Below are positions 17,861 through 26,592 of a stretch of DNA of 64,000 bases, in pieces (position 1 is the stretch's first letter; each line of letters begins with the position of its first letter). This stretch comes from Faecalicatena sp. Marseille-Q4148. Its GTDB lineage: Bacteria > Bacillota > Clostridia > Lachnospirales > Lachnospiraceae. The stretch covers positions 2,120,046-2,184,045 of the forward strand of contig CP073692.1 in the NCBI GenBank assembly GCA_018228665.1. Direction: 5' to 3'. A model generated the notes under the pieces. The model ran no database searches. It was not told where the DNA came from and saw only the letters and a program-made list of their open reading frames with translations. The position numbers and the translations under genes were made by a program.

Positions 17861-18925
17861 TTATACTCCTTGCCAAAAAAAACTATATGGTATAACATAT
17901 GCCGAACCAATTGTTATTCCCAAATACATGTACAATAATCCCGCATATATTGTTAATTTTAACAACAGATAGCTTTTTCTATCAACTCTTGACGATGTTA
18001 GCATTCTAGGGATATAAATCGTCAAGAAAATCGAATAGTACCATACAATACGGAAAAAAACACTATTTACAGATACAAAAATCTGCAAAATTGTAGACAT
18101 TCCCATGATTGATAACATTGCAGTTAATAATTCATTTTCTTTTTCATTTTTGTATGTAAAAAATAATCCCCAAGCAAATAATAAAAAATATACCACTAAT
18201 GTAGTAATCCCTCCAGAACTCCCCGAATACGTTTCAAGTTCAAACCCTATCGCTTCAAATACTGATGTAGCTCTACTAGTCAAATTCCCTCGAAAAGCAA
18301 AAATGATTGGTAACAGTACAAAACAAATCTTTGCAATAAAGCGACTTTTCTTAAAGAAAGGTATAAAAAGCATAGGTAATATCATGAGACATGAACGATG
18401 CAACGTAATTCCTATTATTCCATATATTAACAGCTTCCATATTTTTTTTTCTTTCTTCAATAGTTCTAACACAAACATTACAGCAAATCCCAATGCCATC
18501 GTCTGTCTAATACCCGTCATTGAAAATTGAAAAAACATAAATGCCATCAATACTAAATAACTCATTCCATAATCATCAGAATATTTATATATCAAAATTG
18601 TGATTGGAATATAAAATACACATGCTGCAATTAAAGTTACTGCAACAAAATTGTGAAATATATTATCCACTAACCACTCGAAAATATAAAAACCAAAATC
18701 ACGCTTTTCAAGTGAAATGATTTCAGCCAAAGAACTTCCAGATAATCTATAAAATGCCAAATAATAACCTGTTGTATCTGAACCAACTGTATTATGACGA
18801 AGACCTGTGATACAAATAAATAAACTACATATAACTATGCAATAAAATCTATTACTTATGTTTCCATTCTTTCTAAACACATTTAACACTAAAATCGTTA
18901 CTAGTAAAAGTAAGTAAATTAACAT
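17861..18925 (-). CDS. EpsG-family polysaccharide polymerase (Wzy-like)
   Basis: The 354-residue integral membrane protein has about ten to eleven hydrophobic segments and the EpsG motifs: GLRHNTVGSDTTGYY near residue 42 and the family-typical FMFFQFSMTGIRQTMALG near residue 133. EpsG proteins polymerise lipid-linked repeat units on the outer face of the membrane. A Wzy-like polymerase beside an ABC exporter, with no Wzx flippase visible, is an unusual mix. It overlaps the next upstream gene by seven bases. Confidence 0.85.
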   Translation of the reverse strand: MLIYLLLLVTILVLNVFRKNGNISNRFYCIVICSLFICITGLRHNTVGSDTTGYYLAFYRLSGSSLAEIISLEKRDFGFYIFEWLVDNIFHNFVAVTLIAACVFYIPITILIYKYSDDYGMSYLVLMAFMFFQFSMTGIRQTMALGFAVMFVLELLKKEKKIWKLLIYGIIGITLHRSCLMILPMLFIPFFKKSRFIAKICFVLLPIIFAFRGNLTSRATSVFEAIGFELETYSGSSGGITTLVVYFLLFAWGLFFTYKNEKENELLTAMLSIMGMSTILQIFVSVNSVFFRIVWYYSIFLTIYIPRMLTSSRVDRKSYLLLKLTIYAGLLYMYLGITIGSAYVIPYSFFWQGV

Positions 18926-20217
18926 TCTTCAATCACCTTATTAAAATCATCAAACAACATTTTTTGAACATCCTTTTTTTGATGATTATTCTTTCCACAA
19001 ATATATGCTTTGTTTGCATATTCGCATATTATTTCATTGTTACAAACTATCTTTTTTATGTTTAAATATATTTCCTCTTCAGAACTTGCTATTATCGCAG
19101 CATCCGCCTTTTTCAAATACTGAAAAGCAGCATGACCTTCCCAACAGATTGCCATTACAGCACATCCGCTCGACAGGCAATCCATAACTTTTGTGGAAAA
19201 AGAATCTTGCGTTAGTAACCTATTTTTTTTATCAAAGCTTTCTATATGTAAAACGATATCAGATTTTTCATATATTTTGGGAAGAAGCTCTGGCGAAACT
19301 CTTCCATGAATAATAGAATGGATACCATCATTTAAATATTTGTTTTGAATACTTGTTACATCATCAGCAGTATATATGTTTAACTGAATCTGTGTCTTAT
19401 CGTATTCTGCATTCACTTTACCTATTGCATCTGCTAATAGTTTTAACGTTTTCCATCTGTTGCAATATAATTTCCCAGCATATACAACTTGAATCGGATT
19501 ATGAACATATTTATGGATTTTCTCCACATCAAATACACCACATTTCACCAAAAACTTTGTATTAACACCAAATTCTTTTTGGAATTCTTCCATCTGCCTT
19601 TCTGATTGACTATAAAATAATTTATACTGTGGAATCATTTTCTTCAACCATTTTCGAGTCCAAAATCTTCTTATCCAAAAAAACGGAGAAAATGACATTT
19701 GATGTAAAGAATATTCATCATCACCTGTGTAGGCTACAATAGGTGCGTTCGTAAATTGCGTAACTGTGTTTTCTAACCTACACATTTTAACCGAACCTCG
19801 GCGTTGAGAAAAGATAATGTCTGGATTAAATTCCTGAATAAATTTTTTCATATTTTCTAAATCATACTTTCCATATCTCCAAACAAAATCTCGTAAGAGT
19901 CTTGCTGGCTCTCCTGCAAATCTCTTCTTGATTTTTTTATTATCACTTATATCGCATCTTTTAGTTTCTTTTTCTAAAGTCTTTCCTTTTACCAACTGAT
20001 AATATTTTCCGGCTCTTTCTTTTGTAAGCAAACTTTTTATCATATCATTTTCACCAATCAGAAAATAATGGTTGCTACATTGATTATTCGGCATTTGAGA
20101 AGATCCGGAAATTGTCCATATTTCAACATCTGAAAATCCTTTGAACCAATTGGTCATATTATTATTAGGTGCTGTTACATCATTCCAGCTTTCACTTAAC
20201 AACAACAGTATTTTCAT
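18919..20217 (-). CDS. GT-B glycosyltransferase
   Basis: ATG at 20215-20217 follows GGAGG with good spacing and begins MKILLLLSESWND; an upstream in-frame start at 20259 is unlikely. The 432-residue product has VYAGKLYCNRWKTLKLLADA at the start of a GT-B C-terminal domain, GRVSPELLPKIYEKSDIVLHIE, and STKVMDCLSSGCAVMA, which stands in for the donor-binding EX7E region in degenerate form. It matches the general GT4 fold but with weak motifs, so its family is less sure. It lies 19 bases after the FrhB-like gene. Confidence 0.75.
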   Translation of the reverse strand: MKILLLLSESWNDVTAPNNNMTNWFKGFSDVEIWTISGSSQMPNNQCSNHYFLIGENDMIKSLLTKERAGKYYQLVKGKTLEKETKRCDISDNKKIKKRFAGEPARLLRDFVWRYGKYDLENMKKFIQEFNPDIIFSQRRGSVKMCRLENTVTQFTNAPIVAYTGDDEYSLHQMSFSPFFWIRRFWTRKWLKKMIPQYKLFYSQSERQMEEFQKEFGVNTKFLVKCGVFDVEKIHKYVHNPIQVVYAGKLYCNRWKTLKLLADAIGKVNAEYDKTQIQLNIYTADDVTSIQNKYLNDGIHSIIHGRVSPELLPKIYEKSDIVLHIESFDKKNRLLTQDSFSTKVMDCLSSGCAVMAICWEGHAAFQYLKKADAAIIASSEEEIYLNIKKIVCNNEIICEYANKAYICGKNNHQKKDVQKMLFDDFNKVIEEC

Positions 20218-20236
20218 ATACTTGCCTCCAAAATTT

Positions 20237-21451
20237 TTACCTTTTATCTTTGAAAGCATGATAAAATTTTTTTATCACATTATGGTATTGATCCGGAATA
20301 ATGTGTTTTGTCCAAAAACTAATTGTTCCAGTTGCAACACAAGCATCTATCAAGCCTCTTCTTTCAAAAACTCTTTTAAACTTTTCTCTTTTCTTTACAT
20401 ATTTGTAAGACTTATTACTATGCGAACTCATGTTACTTAATGTAGCCGTTTCATAATCTGTTTCATACAATAAAAACTCGCTTTTTTCAAGAAACGCTAA
20501 TGCTTCTTTTCCTTTTTCTGTACGTACCAAAATACAAGATACACCTTTTTCATTCCAATATGGGTCTGTTTCTTTAATTCCCCAAAAATCCCCAACTCGT
20601 ATATCAGCTACACCTTTTGTTCCTCTAAACTTACATTGAAAACAGGACGGTCTATTATATACTTGCATACCATATCCTAAAAAAGTTCCATATAAAGTAT
20701 TACACTCTATGCGTCCATCACCATATTCTTCTTCTAAATGAGGTACAAACCAACCTTTTCTTTTACTACGTGCGTTTATTTTACATAATTTAGCTTTATA
20801 TTTCTTTTCTACATACTCTTTATATGCCTCAGCAATTTTATAGGAAGATACTCCCATACATACCAGCTCACACGTCAAAAGTGTACTATATGATTTTCCT
20901 AAATATTGTTGCATTGCATAAACATCACAAGGACATCCCACAAATAGTACCTGTTTTCCCCTTTTTAATTGTGATTCTACCTTTTGATAGACTATATTTT
21001 TTTCACTCTGCACATACTTTGAACTAGAACATGAAAACACATCTTCTTTATTTTCTGCTAGGAAATACTCTGTCTTTATATAATCTGTTTTGTAGCGAAC
21101 ACCAGCAATTATTCCTTCGTTATCAATTATTTTTAATGAAAGGGCTGTTATAAACCCTCCCGATGTACTGTTATACATAATCTTCGCATCTAAAGAGTAA
21201 CCTGCATATGTTTTCATATACGGATTTTCTAGATTTTCTCTACTCTTAATTGGGCATATCTTAACACATAAACCACATTCTATACATAATTTATCATCAA
21301 TAGTCGGATAAAGAAATCCTTCTTGATCATATCTCATAGTAATTGCATTTTTCGGACATTTATTAGCACAAGCACTACACCCACAACATTGTGAAACACA
21401 ATCACCATTACTATTTCTTTTGTCTAGCCAAAAATTCTGTATACGTGACAT
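20237..21451 (-). CDS. FrhB-like Fe-S protein (F420 hydrogenase/dehydrogenase beta-subunit family)
   Basis: The first 60 residues hold two 4Fe-4S ferredoxin motifs, CCGCSACANKCP and CIECGLCVKICP. The rest (about residues 75-400) is the FrhB-type flavin/F420-binding fold, with TSGGFITAL, VGCPCDVYAMQ, CELVCMG, CFQCKF and IRVGDFWG. These proteins are often found in polysaccharide loci next to pyruvyl transferases; they presumably reduce a sugar or related intermediate, but the reaction is not established. It overlaps the upstream GT2 gene by 41 bases. Confidence 0.85.
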   Translation of the reverse strand: MSRIQNFWLDKRNSNGDCVSQCCGCSACANKCPKNAITMRYDQEGFLYPTIDDKLCIECGLCVKICPIKSRENLENPYMKTYAGYSLDAKIMYNSTSGGFITALSLKIIDNEGIIAGVRYKTDYIKTEYFLAENKEDVFSCSSSKYVQSEKNIVYQKVESQLKRGKQVLFVGCPCDVYAMQQYLGKSYSTLLTCELVCMGVSSYKIAEAYKEYVEKKYKAKLCKINARSKRKGWFVPHLEEEYGDGRIECNTLYGTFLGYGMQVYNRPSCFQCKFRGTKGVADIRVGDFWGIKETDPYWNEKGVSCILVRTEKGKEALAFLEKSEFLLYETDYETATLSNMSSHSNKSYKYVKKREKFKRVFERRGLIDACVATGTISFWTKHIIPDQYHNVIKKFYHAFKDKR

Positions 21452-22250
21452 CTTTTTTTATTCCCTTTCCACCTTGACACATCCAATACAATTTCTGCAT
21501 CGAACTTAATTCTTTTTCTTTTCTAAGTTTATAACAGTTATAAATTCTCCACAAAAATTTCAATACAAAATTATTTTTATATAAATATTGTTGATATCCA
21601 CCCAAATTGTAGAAATAATGTGCGGTATAACCATGAAACCATTTAGATTCGTTACTATAATCTACTGTTGCAATTTCCGCAGGATATTCATAAATTTTCA
21701 TTCCTTTTTTTCTGACATCATGCTCAAAGAGCGAATCTTCGCCTCCTCCCCACTGAGTGCCAGAACCAAACTTTTCATTAAAATTAATATTAGTATCTTT
21801 TATTGCCTTTGTTTTTATAGCTAACATTGGGGAGCCATATGCCCTATGCAAGGGAGCTTCTTTCACCTCCGTAATTTGATAATAGGATTTTTTAATCTTA
21901 TTATTAATTCTATTTAAATTGAAAACTATTCCTGTCGCATCCGTCAACTCTGAAAATGCATTTATAAGAATATCTGTGTATTCTTTTGCCATTAGTTCAT
22001 CATCATCGCAAAATAAACATATATCACCTTTCGCATTTTTCAATGCCATATTTCTACTTTTTGAAAGACCTCTTTCAGTTGTAGAGATCATTCTCCAAAG
22101 ATGTCCATTTACAACTATCTCTTGATAATCCTCTTTATCGCACTGATTAATAATTAACACATCACTATCTATACTTGTTTTATATGCAATATCAAATCCG
22201 TCTTGATGCATTACGGACATAAGAACTTCCACTCTTACTTCTTGTGACAT
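21411..22250 (-). CDS. GT2-like glycosyltransferase
   Basis: The 279-residue GT-A protein has STTERGLSKSRNMAL and CLFCDDDE (DxD-type metal site), with GSGTQWGGGEDSLFEHDV in the acceptor half resembling the galactosyltransferase-like GT2/GT27 region. The N-terminus (VEVLMSVMHQDGFDIA) lacks the usual VPVYN motif, a feature of this subgroup. The last 41 bases overlap the FrhB-like gene, which suggests coupled translation. Confidence 0.82.
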   Translation of the reverse strand: MSQEVRVEVLMSVMHQDGFDIAYKTSIDSDVLIINQCDKEDYQEIVVNGHLWRMISTTERGLSKSRNMALKNAKGDICLFCDDDELMAKEYTDILINAFSELTDATGIVFNLNRINNKIKKSYYQITEVKEAPLHRAYGSPMLAIKTKAIKDTNINFNEKFGSGTQWGGGEDSLFEHDVRKKGMKIYEYPAEIATVDYSNESKWFHGYTAHYFYNLGGYQQYLYKNNFVLKFLWRIYNCYKLRKEKELSSMQKLYWMCQGGKGIKKDVTYTEFLARQKK

Positions 22251-22265
22251 ACCTACCTCTTTTAT

Positions 22266-23402
22266 TTAACCTTCCAATGCAGTTCTCAAATAGTCTATAG
22301 ATGCTTCACGCATTTTCTGTAATATCTTGTTTACCCAAACATAATTTATGTTTTCTTTTGTAATGTTACTACAATCGTTCACATATCTTTCTTCTAAACC
22401 TAAACGTTTTAAAATCGTTATTTGCCTAGAAGACTGATCATACTGTTGGTACTCTCTTTTTATTGCCCAAAAATCTCGTTCAAAAATCATAGAAAACAAC
22501 ATTCCATGATAAGAATCCGTAATAACAACCTCTGCATTTTGAATCAAATTAAGGAAGTCATTAGGACCACAATCTGAGCTATTCACACTTGCATATTTCT
22601 CAACATACGACATTTTCACACCTATAGAATAACTATCTAAACCTTGTTGATTTAAAAATTCTACAATTCTTTTTTGATTCCCTTCAGAAGCTTCATCAAG
22701 GAAATACAGCACCACATATTTTCCTTTTGTTTTTATGTCAGAATATGCAAGCTCTTTCCATACTTTTTTCCCCAAGAGAAGCGTTGGATCTAAAACTACC
22801 GGAACTTCTCTCCCCGTCAACTCTTTTACTAAACGCTGTCCATCATCTTCTCTAATAGATACGTACGGAATTTCAGAAATATATTTTTTCATTTTTGCAC
22901 GATTATAATTCGGAATATAGTTCCTTCCAATACTAGGTGCATATGCAATTCTTTTGTCCTTTGGCGCAAATCTTAGATACATCAAAGGATCAACATACAT
23001 TGTTGTAGAACACCACACTTGATCACTTCCACATACAAATTTTGAATATTCATCCCTTTTTGCTATTTGAGAAAGCTCTTTATTCGAATAAAGTTTTTGT
23101 GTAATATGATTTTCTACAAAAGCATCAAATTTTTTAACTGTAACTTCAGTAAGCGACTTTGTTTTCACTTCTTTCATACTTTTCACAACACCTGCAATCA
23201 GCGATGGATGAAATATCATTTTCATTGCTGTCAGAAAAATCTTTTGCGGTCGAAAGTCATAATTTTTTGCTACATTTCCTTGTTCCCATATTATTTCTGA
23301 CTCATATCCCATTTTTTTAATAGCCTCGCATAACGCATAGCATTGTAAAACGGAACCATAATTTTTTAAATTTGTTCTATTGACTACAGCTATTTTCTCC
23401 AT
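22266..23402 (-). CDS. Polysaccharide pyruvyl transferase family protein
   Basis: The 378-residue protein starts NRTNLKNYGSVLQCYAL and has FVCGSDQVW, RIAYAPSIG, VSIREDDG, PVVLDPTLLLG and VITDSYHGMLFS, the WcaK/CsaB (PS_pyruv_trans) signatures. Such enzymes add a pyruvate ketal from phosphoenolpyruvate to a sugar of the repeat unit, giving the polymer negative charge. Some family members are transferases of other kinds. It lies 15 bases before the GT2 gene and is paired with the FrhB-like gene, as in other Clostridia loci. Confidence 0.87.
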   Translation of the reverse strand: MEKIAVVNRTNLKNYGSVLQCYALCEAIKKMGYESEIIWEQGNVAKNYDFRPQKIFLTAMKMIFHPSLIAGVVKSMKEVKTKSLTEVTVKKFDAFVENHITQKLYSNKELSQIAKRDEYSKFVCGSDQVWCSTTMYVDPLMYLRFAPKDKRIAYAPSIGRNYIPNYNRAKMKKYISEIPYVSIREDDGQRLVKELTGREVPVVLDPTLLLGKKVWKELAYSDIKTKGKYVVLYFLDEASEGNQKRIVEFLNQQGLDSYSIGVKMSYVEKYASVNSSDCGPNDFLNLIQNAEVVITDSYHGMLFSMIFERDFWAIKREYQQYDQSSRQITILKRLGLEERYVNDCSNITKENINYVWVNKILQKMREASIDYLRTALEG

Positions 23403-23520
23403 AAAACCTCTCTTATATTCCTAACAAGTTTCTCTTTCTCTCTTCTATTTTTTGATTTAAAGTACCACCGTTTTCTTGCGCTTCTATTAATAATTATCAT
23501 AAAACTCTTATATCTTTCTT

Positions 23521-26500
23521 CTACTTACTATTATTGATAATTTTTCGATACACCTCAAGCATAATTCCATTAGTTTTATCTATCGAATATTTTAATGATA
23601 TTTCTCTACATTTTTTACCAACTAAGTCTTTATTTTTCAACATCTTTATCGCAAGAACTATTGCTCTTTTACAATCGTTAACATCATTTTCAAATAAATA
23701 ACCTGTTACGCCTTCTATAACATACTCTTTTATACCTCTTGTATTCATACCAACCACTGGAACTTCACAAGATAATGCTTCTAATGAAGCCATTCCTAGT
23801 CCCTCTCGAATAGACGGAAATGCAAATAAATCTGCACAATTATTAAGTTCTACTATATCTTTCCTATACCCCAAAAAATGAACTCTATTGTTTACCTCCA
23901 ATTCCTCTGCCAATTTTTCTAACTCACCTCTCTTGGATCCAACACCTACAATTACGTAATGAATTTTTTTATTATCTAAGCCTGCTATAGCTCTTATTAT
24001 CAACTGATGATTTTTATTAGTATTCAATTCTCCAACAGAAAGAATCATAATTGCATCTTTGGAAACCCCAATCTCTTTTCGTTTTTCAATAATCTCGTTA
24101 ACACCCATAAACTTCTTAAATTTCTCTGTATTAATTCCCACCCCTGGTATTTTCACAACTTTTCCTGCCTTAAATTTTCTTTCTGCTATTTTATAATCTT
24201 CTTCATTAATTGTAATAAGTACATCTGTAAAGTGGGAACATATCTTTTCAATTGGATAAAATACCATCCAACTTTTCTTACTTCCACCCTCATAAAAGTG
24301 AAATCCATGAGCCGTATATATAACCTTACAACCATCCCCTCTAATCTTTTTGGCTGCCAAACGCGCCAATACGCCTCCTATAGGGGAATGACAATGAATC
24401 ATATCATATTTTTTTTCAAAACAAATATTTTGAATTTTCTTATAAGAAATCAAAATATCTTTTATGCAGCTTATTGATCTAGGAATTTCAACATTATACA
24501 CACCAATACCACTGTTCTGTAATATTTTTTTTAACTCAATAGATTTTTTTCTACTAATATTACCAGGTTTTTCAAAATTAGCAATAACATCAACCTCATA
24601 ACCAAGTCTTAATAAAATACGAATATTCTCCATATTAAACTGGTCTATCATCGATGCCACTGATGCCAACATCAGTGCTCTTGGTTTATCATGACACTTT
24701 TCTATGGGCTCCTCTTTATCTGAAAACCCTCTGCTTCCTTCCGTACGAGCAATAGATTCTGCCAATGACACCTGTTGATATTCTATTCCATCATATCTAC
24801 TCATATTATGTTCATATACAGAATTTCCAAATGCTTTGTTCACTAGCTCTCCTATTTTCCCTGGAACTTTACTTCCAACAATAACAATCATCTTCATTAC
24901 ACGAATTAGTCTGATCTTTTTACCACTAGTTCTAGCAATTTCTTTTACCATTTCACTTGTCTTTGTCCACTCTGCATTTTGCGGAATCAAAACTGTTGCA
25001 TTTTGATTTACGTTTTCAATCAACATAATTTGGCATAAGAATTCGCACAAATTATCAATATGTAGCATCGATCTTTCATTGTCCACATCTGGAAACACTG
25101 GCATTTTTTTTGCTAATTTTGCCAAAACCGGATAATTTCCTTTGCTATTTTTTCCATAAATCATTGGAGGACGCAGGACAATCACCTTAAATTTGTCATC
25201 TGCTAAATTTCTGACCGCAACATCAGCTTGGAGTTTCGAATCACCATAAAAATTAGCAGCAACAGGAACTGTGTGTTCCCCTACAACTTTATGTTTCCCA
25301 TAAGGCACAGAGTCTCCATAAACAATCATAGAAGACATAAAAATGAATTCTTTCACACCATCTATTTTTGCCTTCTTACAAACTTCAACTGCCAAATCGG
25401 TATTTATTTCATAATATTTTGCTTTTGTTGACTCATCTACATTTCCAACATCTGCATGAGCGATACCAGCCACATGATAAACAATATCATATTCAGAAAA
25501 TTTTTTCTCTCTCCATGAACCATCAATCATATCCAATGTATCAATTTCAATCTTAGGATATTTTGTTGATGCATATGAGCAAAAAGAATCTCCAATATAT
25601 GAATTTGCTCCAGTAATTAAAACTCTTATTTTTTTATCTCTGTTTACAATTACTGCCTCGCCAAATCCAATATTTCCTATTATTTCTTTATCTGTTTTTC
25701 CGTTCATATACTGCCGGCCAACTTTTGCCATCTCTCCAGTTCCGCCTTCGACTACACTATCATCTTTTGCAACTTTTCCAACAGTCCCTAAGAAACACTT
25801 TACATCAAATAAAAGGCTTTCCTTTTCTACATATTCTCCATCTAATTTCGCTTTTACCGGAATCTCCAGTTCATCGCGTCCATTAATCTGCGCCCATCCT
25901 GTTAATCCTGGCTTCACATCATTCGCACCATATTTGTCTCGTTCCGCTATTAATACATCTTGATTCCATAATGCTGGACGTGGTCCAATCACACTCATAT
26001 TTCCTACAAAGATATCCCAAATCTGTGGCAATTCGTCCAAACTATGTGCACGAATAAACTTTCCAACCTTTGTAATGTACTGGTCTGGATTCTCTAACAT
26101 ATGTGTTGGGACATCTCTCGGTGTTGATACTTTCATAGAACGGAATTTATGTAGCTTAAAAAACTGCTTGTTTTTTCCTATTCTCTTTTGCGAGAACAAC
26201 ACTGGACCCGGATCTTCAATGACAATCGCAAGAGCAATCACTGCGAATACCGGAGATAATACAATCAAACCGCCAAATGATAACATAATGTCAATCATGC
26301 GTTTTACATATTTATCATAAATTCCTTGTTTACGTTGAGAACCTCCAACTGCTTCAAGGTGACCTCTTACACCATCTGCATTTTCTTTATCATCATCATT
26401 TTGAACAAAAACAACCTGTTTCCCTTCCATTGGATTTTTTTCTTTTTGCTCTGTTTCATAAGTAGATGATTTTCTTTTAATTTTTGCCAATAGTATTAAT

Positions 26501-26574
26501 CCCACAAAAGCTGTTCCAATCGCTGTTGCGACACACACAACTATTTTTTTGAGTTTACTTTTATCTATCTTCAT
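23521..26574 (-). CDS. Triple fusion: priming sugar transferase + epimerase + GT4 glycosyltransferase
   Basis: One 1017-residue frame joins three enzymes. A short N-terminal membrane segment (about 10-28) is followed by a bacterial sugar transferase of the PglC/WcaJ type (about 85-280), with KRMIDIMLSFGGL, the catalytic DE pair in HSLDELPQIWD, and IGPRPALW and KPGLTGWAQ. This loads a sugar phosphate onto undecaprenyl phosphate. Then comes a short-chain epimerase/reductase (about 318-610), with ITGANSYIG and the catalytic YGDSK. Last is a GT4 domain (about 650-1015), with LARLAAKKI, TAHGFHFYEGG, PSIREGLGMASLEA. The fusion would couple the first three steps: sugar modification, priming and second-sugar transfer. 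No frameshift or internal ribosome binding site breaks it. Domain limits are approximate. Confidence 0.88.
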   Translation of the reverse strand: MKIDKSKLKKIVVCVATAIGTAFVGLILLAKIKRKSSTYETEQKEKNPMEGKQVVFVQNDDDKENADGVRGHLEAVGGSQRKQGIYDKYVKRMIDIMLSFGGLIVLSPVFAVIALAIVIEDPGPVLFSQKRIGKNKQFFKLHKFRSMKVSTPRDVPTHMLENPDQYITKVGKFIRAHSLDELPQIWDIFVGNMSVIGPRPALWNQDVLIAERDKYGANDVKPGLTGWAQINGRDELEIPVKAKLDGEYVEKESLLFDVKCFLGTVGKVAKDDSVVEGGTGEMAKVGRQYMNGKTDKEIIGNIGFGEAVIVNRDKKIRVLITGANSYIGDSFCSYASTKYPKIEIDTLDMIDGSWREKKFSEYDIVYHVAGIAHADVGNVDESTKAKYYEINTDLAVEVCKKAKIDGVKEFIFMSSMIVYGDSVPYGKHKVVGEHTVPVAANFYGDSKLQADVAVRNLADDKFKVIVLRPPMIYGKNSKGNYPVLAKLAKKMPVFPDVDNERSMLHIDNLCEFLCQIMLIENVNQNATVLIPQNAEWTKTSEMVKEIARTSGKKIRLIRVMKMIVIVGSKVPGKIGELVNKAFGNSVYEHNMSRYDGIEYQQVSLAESIARTEGSRGFSDKEEPIEKCHDKPRALMLASVASMIDQFNMENIRILLRLGYEVDVIANFEKPGNISRKKSIELKKILQNSGIGVYNVEIPRSISCIKDILISYKKIQNICFEKKYDMIHCHSPIGGVLARLAAKKIRGDGCKVIYTAHGFHFYEGGSKKSWMVFYPIEKICSHFTDVLITINEEDYKIAERKFKAGKVVKIPGVGINTEKFKKFMGVNEIIEKRKEIGVSKDAIMILSVGELNTNKNHQLIIRAIAGLDNKKIHYVIVGVGSKRGELEKLAEELEVNNRVHFLGYRKDIVELNNCADLFAFPSIREGLGMASLEALSCEVPVVGMNTRGIKEYVIEGVTGYLFENDVNDCKRAIVLAIKMLKNKDLVGKKCREISLKYSIDKTNGIMLEVYRKIINNSK

Positions 26575-26592
26575 AGAACTTTTTCCTCTTTT

